From positions 1-55,022 of the forward strand of contig DASWHW010000045.1 in NCBI GenBank assembly GCA_036397975.1: DNA of 55,022 nt, read 5' to 3'. The notes under the pieces were generated by a model. The model did not search any database. It saw nothing but the letters and a program-made list of their open reading frames with translations, and was not told where the DNA came from. The DNA is from SZUA-287 sp036397975 (GTDB taxonomy: Bacteria > Bacteroidota > Ignavibacteria > UBA10030 > UBA6906). Positions 17,171-25,473 of the stretch are shown here, one piece after another. Position numbers and translations under genes: made by a program. How positions within the stretch are numbered: position 1 is the stretch's first letter; each line of letters opens with the position of its first letter.

Positions 17171-18694
17171 TTGGAAGTTAAATCAGAAGAATTAAGTCTG
17201 AATGACTTAATGGTCAGACGTCGTCAGGAACTAGATGCATTGACGAACGCCGGCGTCAATCCTTACCCGCATGAATTTGCCCGTACTGATTTTTCTTCCG
17301 ATATACTTTCCACCTTTAAGGATGACGGTCCTTTGTTGACCGCATCCGTTGCAGGACGAATCATGTCCGTCAGACGAATGGGGAAGGCTTCCTTTATTCA
17401 TCTCATGGACTCCAAGGGAAAAATCCAGATCTACCTGAAGAAGGATGACCTTGGGCCGGCGTATGATACATTCAAACTCTTCGATATCGGCGATATTGTT
17501 GGAATCGAGGGATATGTCTTTCGGACGAAGATGGGGGAAATATCCATTCATGCTCAAAAACTCACTCTTCTTGCGAAGTCGCTGCGGCCTCTTCCGATAG
17601 CGAAAGAAACAAAAGATGATCAGGGAAAGGCCGTTGTGCATGATCCTTTCTCGGACAAGGAGCTTCGATATCGACAGCGTTACGTTGACCTCGTGGTGAA
17701 TCCTCAGGTAAAGGAAGTATTTGTAAAGCGATCGAAGATAGTTTCGGCAATGCGAAAGTTCTTCGACGAGAGAGGATTTCTTGAAGTAGAGACGCCGATT
17801 CTTCAACCGCAATATGGTGGTGCTTTCGCGAAGCCCTTCACAACACACCATAATGCCCTGGATGTAGAACTCTATCTTCGAATTGCTGATGAGTTGTACC
17901 TCAAACGGTTGATCGTTGGCGGTTTTGACGGAGTGTATGAGTTTGCGAAAGACTTTCGGAACGAAGGCATGGACCGGACTCACAACCCCGAGTTCACGAT
18001 GCTCGAAGTGTATGTCGCATACAAAGATTACCTCTGGATGATGAAGTTTGTCGAGGAAATGTTTGGTGAGGTTGCCAAAGCCGTCAACGGATCTCTGAAG
18101 GTGGAAATTGGGGACAACGAAGTTGATTTCAGTCCTCCCTGGAAGCGGATGACAATGTTCGAATCGATTGAACGTTTTACCGGAAAGCAATTACGGGGGA
18201 AGACAGAATCAGAACTCAGATCAATTGCTCAAGGACTTGGAATTGCTGTTGCGTCGACTGGCGGCATCGGCGCGATCATCGATGAAATCTTTAGCGAACG
18301 GGTAGAGCCAAAACTTATTCAACCGACTTTCATCACGGACCACCCGGTGGAGATGTCGCCACTTGCGAAAAGACACCGAACGGAAGAAGGCCTCGTGGAG
18401 CGGTTTGAGGCGATCTGTAACGCGCAGGAAATCTGCAACGCTTTTTCTGAACTTAACGATCCGATAGACCAGCGTGCTCGTTTCGAGGAACAGATGCGGG
18501 CAAAGGCCAAGGGTGAGAAAGAGGTGCAACCGCTGGACGACGATTTTCTCCGTGCCCTTGAGTATGGGATGCCCCCCACAGCGGGGCTCGGAGTGGGCAT
18601 CGACCGCTTGACGATGTTGATGACGGGCCAAGAGTCGATCCGCGATGTTATCTTCTTTCCTCAGATGAAGCCGGAAAAAGGAGTCAAGGAATAG
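17171..18694 (+). CDS. lysS: Lysyl-tRNA synthetase, class II
   Basis: LysS charges tRNA-Lys in the cytoplasm. The 507-residue product has an N-terminal anticodon-binding OB domain (about 55-170; GRIMSVRRMGKASFIHLMD). The class II core shows motif 1 around FLEVETPILQPQYGGAFAKP, motif 2 with FRNEGMDRTHNPEFTMLE and motif 3 with GLGVGIDRLTMLMTGQ. The family hallmark HPVEMSPLAKRH is present. The start is TTG 17171, with GGAG six bases before it; the first in-frame ATG (17210) would remove 13 residues and lacks a comparable site. The length is normal for bacterial LysS. Confidence 0.98.
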   Translation: MEVKSEELSLNDLMVRRRQELDALTNAGVNPYPHEFARTDFSSDILSTFKDDGPLLTASVAGRIMSVRRMGKASFIHLMDSKGKIQIYLKKDDLGPAYDTFKLFDIGDIVGIEGYVFRTKMGEISIHAQKLTLLAKSLRPLPIAKETKDDQGKAVVHDPFSDKELRYRQRYVDLVVNPQVKEVFVKRSKIVSAMRKFFDERGFLEVETPILQPQYGGAFAKPFTTHHNALDVELYLRIADELYLKRLIVGGFDGVYEFAKDFRNEGMDRTHNPEFTMLEVYVAYKDYLWMMKFVEEMFGEVAKAVNGSLKVEIGDNEVDFSPPWKRMTMFESIERFTGKQLRGKTESELRSIAQGLGIAVASTGGIGAIIDEIFSERVEPKLIQPTFITDHPVEMSPLAKRHRTEEGLVERFEAICNAQEICNAFSELNDPIDQRARFEEQMRAKAKGEKEVQPLDDDFLRALEYGMPPTAGLGVGIDRLTMLMTGQESIRDVIFFPQMKPEKGVKE

Positions 18695-18830
18695 ACAACC
18701 CTCGCTCAACCGATCAGCGACACGTTTTCTCCAGGGGCTGTCTAGGAACCAGGATTACTTTGTCGGTGTACGGATCTGATGACTCACAGTTTTTGCGCAA
18801 ATGCCTTGATGCTGCGCATATGGAGGATGA

Positions 18831-19589
18831 TTGCACAGCATTGATGAAGAGATAATCACGTCGCTGTGTTCTCGTTCTATGTCGGGGAATCACGCCTACT
18901 CAAACTTCAGTTCCATCTATACAGGTTGTCAATACCTTCCCTTCTATAGTAAGTTCCGCGAGTACATACCTCCTGACGCGCACGTTTTGGATTGGGGTGC
19001 GGGCAACGGCCACGCATCTGCGTTTCTCACGGCCTCCGGACATGAAGTAACAGGCTACTCGTTTGATGAGTTTTACTTTGGCGATATTGTCCGGGGGAAG
19101 TATCATTTTCGGCAGGGTTCCAAGACCGAACCGATCCGTCTTCCCTTTCCCGATGAATTTTTCGATGCAGTGGTTTCTATTGGAGTTCTCGAGCACGTTC
19201 GAGAAACGGGGGGAGATGAAATCGGGAGTCTAAAGGAAATCCGGCGTGTCATGAGGCCGGGTGCGGTGTTTCTTTGTTGCCACTTTCCAAACAAACATTC
19301 CTGGATCGAGGGATTAACCAGGCTGATGCCGAACTCATTCCACCATCATCAGTTCCGTTATACAAAACATCAAATCCGTGAATTGTGTGAAAGTACCGGC
19401 CTTTCCCTTATTGAGATCTACCCGTACGGAGTCCTTCCTCGCACCATTGTTGCAAAGATCATTCCTCCGTTCCTGCGCCAAAACCTTCAAGTTGCTGAGA
19501 TTCTCAATGCCGTTGATACTGCGTTGAGATATTTCTTTTTCTCTATAGCGCAAAATTTTCTTTTTGTTGCGAGAAAGGGAGGAACATAA
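18831..19589 (+). CDS. Class I SAM-dependent methyltransferase
   Basis: The 252-residue product has motif I VLDWGAGNGHASAFL (about 47-61), motif II/III LPFPDEFFDAVVSIGVLEHV (about 101-120) and the post-II segment EIRRVMRPGAVFLCCHFPN. This is the Methyltransf_11 pattern. A His-rich loop (NSFHHHQFRYTKHQIREL) and a hydrophobic C-terminal region follow. The glycosyltransferase gene starts 34 bases after its stop. The two probably act together on a surface glycan, lipid or quinone-like substrate. The start is TTG with GGAGG four bases upstream; an in-frame ATG at 18879 is the alternative. The 136-base gap after lysS shows no terminator. Confidence 0.8.
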   Translation: MHSIDEEIITSLCSRSMSGNHAYSNFSSIYTGCQYLPFYSKFREYIPPDAHVLDWGAGNGHASAFLTASGHEVTGYSFDEFYFGDIVRGKYHFRQGSKTEPIRLPFPDEFFDAVVSIGVLEHVRETGGDEIGSLKEIRRVMRPGAVFLCCHFPNKHSWIEGLTRLMPNSFHHHQFRYTKHQIRELCESTGLSLIEIYPYGVLPRTIVAKIIPPFLRQNLQVAEILNAVDTALRYFFFSIAQNFLFVARKGGT

Positions 19590-19623
19590 CTGTGCCAACA
19601 CGAGTTTCAACACGGCGGCGGAA

Positions 19624-20346
19624 ATGATCAGCATCATTATTCCCACGCTCAATGAAGAAAAACTTCTGGATGGAATGATCTCCCAGTTTTCTTCCTTGGT
19701 AAGAGAAAGGCATAATCTTGAGATCATCGTCAGTGATGGGGGGAGCAAGGACCGGACATTGTCGATCGCGCACCAGAATAGAACGGTGGTAGTAGAGAAT
19801 ACCGATGGAGTAAAGCAGACAATTTCCTTGGGAAGAAACATTGGAGCACACCATGCACGTGGAGATATTCTTGTATTTCTCAATGCCGACACCCGCATTC
19901 ACGACCTTGAGTTATTTTTTCAACGGATACGAGAAGAAATAGAGAAACCCGAGGTGGTTGCAGTAACGTGCAGTGTGGAAGTATATCCGGAAGAAGCCGG
20001 GACGATTGATGATCTTTATCATGGTTTCTACAACTGGTTATTCTCTATGATGAATAGAGTCGGGATGGGTATGGGGAGAGGTGAGTGTCACGTGATGAAG
20101 CGAACAACCTTCGAAACCATCAAGGGATACTCAGCGAGTATTGCCGCGGGGGAAGATTATGATCTTTTTCGACGACTTGAAAGTTTGGGAAGGATCGTGT
20201 TCATGCAAGACGTCCTCGTCTACGAGTCTCCGCGCCGCTACCGAAAGTATGGCTACGTTTATGTCACGGCCTCGTGGTTTCTCAACTTTCTGTCGGTATT
20301 CTTTTTTCGGCGATCTATTTTGAGCGAGTGGAAGCCGGTACGCTAA
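19624..20346 (+). CDS. Family 2 glycosyltransferase
   Basis: The 240-residue product starts with ISIIIPTLNEEKLL, the typical beginning of GT-A family 2 enzymes. It continues with LEIIVSDGGSKDRTL (sugar-nucleotide Asp) and the DxD-like ILVFLNADTRI (about 93-103). A late acidic acceptor motif AAGEDYDLFRRLESLG is near 177-192. The C-terminus is hydrophobic and basic, consistent with peripheral membrane binding. I chose ATG 19624 rather than the upstream in-frame start at 19564 because it begins the conserved strand and has GGCGGA just before it. The substrate is unknown. Confidence 0.85.
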   Translation: MISIIIPTLNEEKLLDGMISQFSSLVRERHNLEIIVSDGGSKDRTLSIAHQNRTVVVENTDGVKQTISLGRNIGAHHARGDILVFLNADTRIHDLELFFQRIREEIEKPEVVAVTCSVEVYPEEAGTIDDLYHGFYNWLFSMMNRVGMGMGRGECHVMKRTTFETIKGYSASIAAGEDYDLFRRLESLGRIVFMQDVLVYESPRRYRKYGYVYVTASWFLNFLSVFFFRRSILSEWKPVR

Positions 20347-20347
20347 A

Positions 20348-20376
20348 TTGATTTTCACTTATTTTTTGGATATACT
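20348..20376 (+). promoter_or_regulatory. Sigma70-like promoter of the second S41 protease gene
   Basis: TTGATT (20348-20353), 17 bases, then TATACT (20371-20376), which matches the -10 consensus at five of six positions. The start of transcription would be near 20383, 36 bases before ATG 20419. Confidence 0.6.
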
Positions 20377-20418
20377 CGCACATATGATTACATGTTTTCA
20401 TCGCGAAAGGAACGTACG

Positions 20419-22026
20419 ATGAGGAAGAGATTTTCTCTAACAACATTGGTGTTGGTGATACTGCTGAGCTTTGGTGCAGGATCTCTTCTCAACAGTCTCT
20501 TCTCGAGCGACAATATTTATGAACAAGTCACGAAGTTGAAAGATGTCCTTAGCATCACGGAAAAATATTACGTCGAGGAGCTGGATACACAGAAACTGAC
20601 GGAGTCAGCGATCCAGGGAATCCTTGGCGATCTCGATCCTCACTCCGTGTATATCCCCGCTTCCCAGCTACAACGTGTCAATGAAGACTTTCAAGGTAGC
20701 TTTGAAGGCATCGGTATCGAGTATCAGGTGTTAAATGACACGCTGCTTGTTGTCTCACCAATTGTCGGTGGACCAAGTGAGGCTCTCGGTATCCAAGGTG
20801 GAGACAAGATTGTAAGGATTAATGATAGCAGTGCGATTGGGATTACGCAGATGGGGGTACAAAAGAAGTTACGCGGCCAAAAGGGAAGTACGGTACGAGT
20901 CTCCATCCTGCGACCGGGAATCCGTGACCTCCTGGATTTCGAAATTGTGAGGGACAAAATTCCCCTCTATACAGTAGAGTCATCATTCAAAATAACCGAT
21001 GACATCGGATATATAGCGGTAACGCGTTTCGCGGCGACGACCCATCAGGAATTTGTCGAAGGCGTCACCCGGATGAAGGAAGAAGGAATCAAGCGATTGA
21101 TAATCGACCTCCGCCACAATCCGGGTGGGTACCTGGAACAGGCTTTCGAGATGGCAGATGAGTTGCTCCCCGGTGGAAAGAAGATCGTTTACACGAAGGG
21201 ACGACTCCCGGAGTTCAATGAAGATTTTCTTTCGTCCGGAAAAGGTCGGTTTCAGGATTTGTCTGTCATCGCCTTGGTCAATAACAGCTCCGCTTCAGCG
21301 TCGGAGATCGTAGCCGGGGCAATTCAGGATTGGGATCGGGGACTTGTGGTTGGCGAATCGACGTTCGGAAAGGGATTGGTTCAACGACAATTCGATCTCA
21401 AGGACGGATCAGCGTATAGGCTCACCACAGCCCGGTACTACACACCAAGCGGGAGACTCATCCAACGTCCTTACGCAGATCGAGCGCATTATCAAGCGGA
21501 CGCGTATACCAGAAATGAAGAAGAGGGAGAGAACATCAATCATGAAGCGGAAAAAGACTCCACCAGACCCGTGTACAAGACTGCAGCTGGACGGACTGTC
21601 TATGGCGGTGGTGGAATCGCGCCGGATTACATTGTTAAGTCTGATCGTTTGACAGAATATTCTGTCCAACTCCGGAGCAAGCTTGTGTTTCTGGATTTTT
21701 CCAACAAGTACCTCGAAACTTATGGCCAGGCGCTTCGTGATCGATTTGGCTCCGACGTGCGTGCTTTTGCGTCGGGATTTGAAATAACGGAAGAGATGCT
21801 TAATGGCATTCGCACGTTGGCGAAAGCAAAGAGTGTGGAATTCGACAAAGAGCAGTTTAGCAAAGACCTTCACTTCATCAAGGCCTTCACCAAAGCAACT
21901 ATTGGCAAGAACATCTGGGGGAATGAAGGGTGGGCGCGCGTGATGCTTCAGGAAGATTCGCAATTGAAAAAGGCGCTTGACCTTTTCCCGGAAGCAGAAA
22001 ACATTGCCAGCGCTTCCGTGCACTGA
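20419..22026 (+). CDS. S41-family C-terminal processing protease (paralogue 2)
   Basis: The 535-residue product has the same layout as the protein at 9647: anchor helix, LDPHSVYIPA, PDZ domain (GIEYQVLNDTLLVVSPIVGG), protease core with LIIDLRHNPGGYL, serine motif SSASASEIV (about 290-298) and FGKGLVQ with the base Lys at about 318. The same C-terminal extension ends in LFPEA. By eye, roughly half of the residues are shared, with long identical blocks around the active site, so the two arose by duplication. ATG 20419 has AAAGGAA seven bases upstream and is preferred over ATG 20392. It has its own promoter. Confidence 0.95.
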   Translation: MRKRFSLTTLVLVILLSFGAGSLLNSLFSSDNIYEQVTKLKDVLSITEKYYVEELDTQKLTESAIQGILGDLDPHSVYIPASQLQRVNEDFQGSFEGIGIEYQVLNDTLLVVSPIVGGPSEALGIQGGDKIVRINDSSAIGITQMGVQKKLRGQKGSTVRVSILRPGIRDLLDFEIVRDKIPLYTVESSFKITDDIGYIAVTRFAATTHQEFVEGVTRMKEEGIKRLIIDLRHNPGGYLEQAFEMADELLPGGKKIVYTKGRLPEFNEDFLSSGKGRFQDLSVIALVNNSSASASEIVAGAIQDWDRGLVVGESTFGKGLVQRQFDLKDGSAYRLTTARYYTPSGRLIQRPYADRAHYQADAYTRNEEEGENINHEAEKDSTRPVYKTAAGRTVYGGGGIAPDYIVKSDRLTEYSVQLRSKLVFLDFSNKYLETYGQALRDRFGSDVRAFASGFEITEEMLNGIRTLAKAKSVEFDKEQFSKDLHFIKAFTKATIGKNIWGNEGWARVMLQEDSQLKKALDLFPEAENIASASVH

Positions 22027-22054
22027 TTACAAAGCCTTCCAGCGATATTTTTTT

Positions 22055-22885
22055 ATGAGAGTTATGACTGTTCAATCCTCTCGGCGCTTTTTGTTTGTTC
22101 TTCCCGCAGCCCTTCTTGCGCTGTCGCCCACGCTTGCCGGTCAACCGGTGTCGACGAAGCCCCCGGCAGTTCTGCTGGAGGGAGAAGAGCTGATCTATAA
22201 CGTGCGTTATGGTTTCATTGATCTTGGCCAGGTCCGCATTCGGGCTATTAATAGAATTTCGGAAAGTACCTTCACTGGCTATTATGGGAAGGCGAAGATA
22301 GACTCCTATCCGTCCATTCCCTTTGTGGACCTGCACGCAATTTATGAAAGCGTCTTCGATACCAGCATTTTTTCGAGAAACTTCCTTGGGAAGAGCAAAG
22401 AAGACAAGGACAAGCTTTGGGATTTTTCACGATACCACTTTGATTATTTATCGAACAAGGTATTTATGGAAAAGGGAGAGGAGGATTCGATTGTTCTCAA
22501 ACGGGACACGATGGAGATCGCAACACACTACCAAGATGGATTATCTCTTTTCTTTTATGCGCGTCAGCAGCTGACCGCCGGGGAGACGAAGAACATTCCG
22601 ACCTTTATTAAAGAGCAAAAGGTCAATACGGTGATTAACTTTCACAATAAGAGAACTTCAGTAGAAGTCGACGCGATCGATTATCCGGTTGATGTGGTGG
22701 AGTTTGATGGAACAGCACAGTTTGTTGGAATTTTTGGACTCACGGGCGATTTCGAGGGATGGTTTAGTAATGATGAAGCGCGCGTGCCGATCCTTGCCAA
22801 GATGAAAGTTATTATTGGTAGCGTGACGATTGAGTTGATGAAGTGGAAGCGAATTGGGTGGATTCCTCCGCGAGGTTTGGACTAG
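22055..22885 (+). CDS. Exported DUF3108 protein
   Basis: The 276-residue product has a signal peptide (VMTVQSSRRFLFVLPAALLA, cleavage near the TLAG/QP junction). The domain fits DUF3108, starting with EGEELIYNVRYGFIDLGQVR and including a segment QDGLSLFFYARQQL and the C-terminal DARVPILAKMKVIIGSVTIE-type strands. DUF3108 proteins are thought to form periplasmic beta structures with a lipocalin-like look, but the function is not established. A second start at 22064 is equally possible. Six bases separate its stop from the carbonic anhydrase gene. Confidence 0.8.
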   Translation: MRVMTVQSSRRFLFVLPAALLALSPTLAGQPVSTKPPAVLLEGEELIYNVRYGFIDLGQVRIRAINRISESTFTGYYGKAKIDSYPSIPFVDLHAIYESVFDTSIFSRNFLGKSKEDKDKLWDFSRYHFDYLSNKVFMEKGEEDSIVLKRDTMEIATHYQDGLSLFFYARQQLTAGETKNIPTFIKEQKVNTVINFHNKRTSVEVDAIDYPVDVVEFDGTAQFVGIFGLTGDFEGWFSNDEARVPILAKMKVIIGSVTIELMKWKRIGWIPPRGLD

Positions 22886-22890
22886 CATCC

Positions 22891-23412
22891 ATGAGCCTCA
22901 TTTCCTACGGGCAAAAGAGTCCCAAAATTCACTCCTCCGTCTTTATAGCCGAGGGTGCGATTGTTATCGGCGATGTTCTCATTTCTCCCCATGCAAGTGT
23001 GTGGTACCAGTCGGTGCTGAGAGGAGATATTAACAGTGTGCAGATTGGGGAGAGGACAAATGTTCAGGATGGATGCGTTCTCCATGTGACGCAGAATCAT
23101 CCCGTTATTGTGGGTGATGATGTGACGATCGGACATCGGACGATCGTCCATGGATGCAAGATCGGAGATTGTGCTCTCATAGGGATGGGAGCTATTGTTC
23201 TTGACGGCGCTGTTGTCGGAAAGAATGCGCTCATTGCTGCCGGTGCCGTTGTCAAAGAAGGGTTTACGGTTCCAGAGAGAACTCTTGTTGCCGGTATCCC
23301 CGCCCGAATTATGCGCGAGTTGACGAATAAGGAAGTTGAACACATCCGACAGTCCGCGGTACATTATGTGGATTATGCGGCGCAATTTATGAATCACTCA
23401 GCCAGAGAATAG
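22891..23412 (+). CDS. Gamma-class carbonic anhydrase / left-handed beta-helix protein
   Basis: The 173-residue product consists of hexapeptide repeats forming a left-handed beta helix (about 15-140), then a C-terminal helix. The gamma-carbonic anhydrase landmarks are SVWYQSVLRGD, NVQDGCVLHV, and GHRTIVHG. The three His residues in these last two segments correspond to the zinc ligands of Cam-type enzymes shared across subunits of a trimer. Relatives include YrdA, PaaY and CaiE; some have no carbonic anhydrase activity. It lies between the DUF3108 and metallo-hydrolase genes with gaps of 5 and 8 bases. Confidence 0.88.
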   Translation: MSLISYGQKSPKIHSSVFIAEGAIVIGDVLISPHASVWYQSVLRGDINSVQIGERTNVQDGCVLHVTQNHPVIVGDDVTIGHRTIVHGCKIGDCALIGMGAIVLDGAVVGKNALIAAGAVVKEGFTVPERTLVAGIPARIMRELTNKEVEHIRQSAVHYVDYAAQFMNHSARE

Positions 23413-23420
23413 CAGCGGCC

Positions 23421-24317
23421 ATGAAACTCCGATTTTGGGGAACGCGCGGGTCGATACCCACGCCCGGTGAAACAACGGTTCGATACGGCGGGAACACGCC
23501 TTGCGTTGAAGTGCGCTTATCTCCACAACATCTCATCATCATGGATGCGGGGACGGGTCTCCGAGGCTTGGGCGAAGAGCTTATTGCAACAGGGGAATCG
23601 GTCAAGTCCTACATCGTTATCACTCATCCGCATTGGGATCACATCCAGGGATTTCCTTTTTTCAAACCTGCGTTTATTTCCGGCAATGAGTTTACGATTG
23701 TCGGGCCTGAGTCGAAACAGGTCACGCTACGGCAGATGATATCGGATTTGATGAACAAGGTTTATTTCCCAATTCAGCTCAATGAACTGAAAGCAAAAAT
23801 AAATTTCCATCCCGTCAAGGAAGAGACGATCCCCGTTTTTGATGCGCAATTGAGAACCTGCTATGTGAATCATCCTGCCTTCGCGGTTGGGTATCGAATC
23901 GATTGGCAAGGACAATCCGTGGTGTATATTAGCGACAATGAGCCGTTTGATCGCGGCATCGCGAAACAAATGAAAAATGTCGACAAGGTTATTGTGGAAA
24001 AGTACCTGGAGTCCAAAGGGGATCCAAATCAACGGATCTTTGACTTCGCCCGTGGTGCGGACGTACTCATTCACGACACGACCTACACACCGGAAGAATA
24101 CGTGAACTACGTGGGATGGGGGCATTCGCACTACCTGTTTTCTCTGAAGGTAGCGGACGAAGCAAAAGTGAAAAAGCTCGTTCTTTTCCATCATCATCAA
24201 TCACGCGTTGACGAAAAACTTGATGAGATACTTGAGACGTGTCGTGGGGAGATTAAGCGGCGCTCGTATTCGTTCGAGTGCATTGCGGCTGCGGAGGGGA
24301 TGACCTTAGAGTGGTAA
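23421..24317 (+). CDS. Metallo-beta-lactamase-fold hydrolase
   Basis: The 298-residue product starts with MKLRFWGTRGSIPTP and GGNTPCVEV, the opening of the PhnP/RNase Z-like branch of metallo-beta-lactamase-fold proteins. The metal site is in VITHPHWDHIQGFP (HxHxDH, about 68-81), with further ligands in YISDNEP, HDTTYTPEEY, WGHSH and FHHHQSR. Relatives cleave cyclic or linear phosphodiesters. The substrate here is unknown; cyclic nucleotide phosphodiesterase is one possibility, but nothing else nearby supports it. Confidence 0.88.
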   Translation: MKLRFWGTRGSIPTPGETTVRYGGNTPCVEVRLSPQHLIIMDAGTGLRGLGEELIATGESVKSYIVITHPHWDHIQGFPFFKPAFISGNEFTIVGPESKQVTLRQMISDLMNKVYFPIQLNELKAKINFHPVKEETIPVFDAQLRTCYVNHPAFAVGYRIDWQGQSVVYISDNEPFDRGIAKQMKNVDKVIVEKYLESKGDPNQRIFDFARGADVLIHDTTYTPEEYVNYVGWGHSHYLFSLKVADEAKVKKLVLFHHHQSRVDEKLDEILETCRGEIKRRSYSFECIAAAEGMTLEW

Positions 24318-24331
24318 AGCGGACCTTCGGC

Positions 24332-24360
24332 TTGACAATGACTCACTCGGTGCCTATATT
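24332..24360 (+). promoter_or_regulatory. Strong sigma70-like promoter
   Basis: TTGACA (24332-24337) is a perfect -35 box; 17 bases later comes TATATT (24355-24360). Transcription should begin near 24367. It lies directly after the metallo-hydrolase gene and drives the structured leader that follows. Confidence 0.75.
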
Positions 24361-24366
24361 CCGCCA

Positions 24367-24505
24367 AGTGAGAACATTTCGAACGAGCACGTACAGAGGT
24401 CTGATGGCGTCCGATCCCGCCGAGACAGACCATAAAGAATTCAATGTTGCAACCCCGGCAACATGCCCACACTTGGCGGTGTGGCTGCCCGGGGTTGTTT
24501 TTTTT
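24367..24505 (+). ncRNA. Structured leader or small RNA with competing hairpins and a terminator
   Basis: From the predicted start the transcript holds three elements. Hairpin 1 is 24398-24431 (GGTCTG/CAGACC, with an inner GGCG/CGCC). Hairpin 2 is a perfect 7-bp stem ATGTTGC/GCAACAT (24444-24464) with a CCCC-bearing loop. The terminator stem AACCCCGG/CCGGGGTT (24451-24458 / 24489-24496) contains an inner CCACAC/GTGTGG stem and is followed by eight T. Hairpin 2 uses bases of the terminator's left arm, so the two cannot form together, as in an attenuator. A 42-codon reading frame from ATG 24403 runs through the terminator and could be a leader peptide. I do not recognise a known riboswitch class; a free-standing small RNA is the alternative. 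Confidence 0.5.
24451..24505 (+). terminator. Intrinsic terminator before the ybeY-topA unit
   Basis: An 8-bp GC-rich stem, extended by an inner 6-bp stem, is followed by G and eight T (24498-24505). It could end the upstream gene, release a small RNA, or act as a regulated terminator for the downstream operon. Confidence 0.85.
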
Positions 24506-24538
24506 ACGGCAGCAACAGTTCCAAGCTGAGTATTTGCG

Positions 24539-25033
24539 ATGTCTTTTTCCTTCAAGATCACCGATATTCGTCGGCTCGAAAAAGCCTTCGGAGTCGAAGC
24601 GAAACTTCGGGACAACAATTATCGATTTGAAATTGCCTCGGCGGATCCGATGCGACGGCTTGCTGTGGAGATTTACCCGAGTATCCCAATCGGGAAAGAG
24701 AAGGGGATGTTGGTTTCTGTCTATACCCTGAACACGCACCTGCAGCTTCAGTTTTGTTCAGGGTATGTTGTCAGTGATATGTTGGGTGAGGTGACGTTCA
24801 TTGCGGAGCACAACGGAAAACTCTCCGGGTTGATCGTCGAGAAAGAGGGAGGGTGCTCTCTCTACGCAAATGTTGACCGCGATCTCCTCTCGGGTGACTT
24901 TACGCAGTTGGGGCCGGAGGTAATGCTCTCGGGTATTTCCCTTTCGCTAACGGATGGGATTCTCACCTCTAAAGCCGAGGTGAGAACACGTAAGCCTCGA
25001 ACGAAGAACAAGAAAAAGGTGCGCTCCCGCTGA
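24539..25033 (+). CDS. Unknown protein, first gene of the ybeY-topA unit
   Basis: I do not recognise this 164-residue protein. It has no signal peptide or membrane helix. The body alternates charged and hydrophobic residues in a strand-rich pattern (RRLAVEIYPSI, GMLVSVYTLNTHLQLQF, GEVTFIAEHNGKLSGLIVE), compatible with a beta sandwich or barrel. The C-terminal 20 residues are almost all Lys and Arg (KPRTKNKKKVRSR), suggesting nucleic acid or ribosome contact. Its stop overlaps the ybeY start (TGATG), so the two are translated together and it may serve rRNA or tRNA metabolism. The start at ATG 24539 follows the terminator by 33 bases. Confidence 0.65.
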   Translation: MSFSFKITDIRRLEKAFGVEAKLRDNNYRFEIASADPMRRLAVEIYPSIPIGKEKGMLVSVYTLNTHLQLQFCSGYVVSDMLGEVTFIAEHNGKLSGLIVEKEGGCSLYANVDRDLLSGDFTQLGPEVMLSGISLSLTDGILTSKAEVRTRKPRTKNKKKVRSR

Positions 25034-25473
25034 TGGTGCAGGTATTGGTGACGAACAACCATCCCACGAGAGGTATAGTCAAGAGCAAGCTCGTTCGATA
25101 TGTGGAGAGGGTAATAAAGAGTGAAGGACACAGTCGGGCATCAGTCTCAGTTGTGTGTATCGGAGGACCCAAGATGCGTGCGCTGAACCGTCGTTTTCTG
25201 AGGCACGACTACACAACGGATGTGTTGAGCTTTCCACTGAGTGAGGAAGGCTGCTGTGAAGGAGAGATTTACTTGAATCTGGACAAGGTGAACGAACAGG
25301 CGCGAGAGTATGGGGTTTCACCCGAGAGCGAACTGGCGCGATTGGTCATCCACGGAACACTCCACCTCGTCGGCTACGACGATGCAACTGCGAAGGATCG
25401 TGCAGCAATGAAGTCCCAGGAAGACTCACACGTTTGTTATTGGTTTCCGAAGAATAGCGTAGGCAGTTTATGA
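25033..25473 (+). CDS. ybeY: Endoribonuclease YbeY
   Basis: YbeY is a zinc-dependent RNase that matures the 3' end of 16S rRNA and takes part in ribosome quality control. The 146-residue product has the family segments ALNRRFLRHDYTTDVLSFPL, GEIYLNLDKV and the metal site LVIHGTLHLVGYDD. Two of the three usual His ligands are present; the third (GYDH in E. coli) is Asp here, a change I believe is common in Bacteroidota. Its start overlaps the preceding stop, and its stop overlaps the next start by four bases. Confidence 0.93.
   Translation: MVQVLVTNNHPTRGIVKSKLVRYVERVIKSEGHSRASVSVVCIGGPKMRALNRRFLRHDYTTDVLSFPLSEEGCCEGEIYLNLDKVNEQAREYGVSPESELARLVIHGTLHLVGYDDATAKDRAAMKSQEDSHVCYWFPKNSVGSL

Noticed and set aside
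17231..18190. 319-codon minus-strand frame opposite lysS
   Set aside because: Same reasoning; all lysS class II motifs are on the plus strand.
24361..24479. Perfect 10-bp complement CCGCCAAGTG / CACTTGGCGG that would close the leader RNA
   Set aside because: The left arm begins directly after the -10 box, so most of it should lie before the start of transcription. The right arm also overlaps the terminator's inner hairpin. It may be chance.
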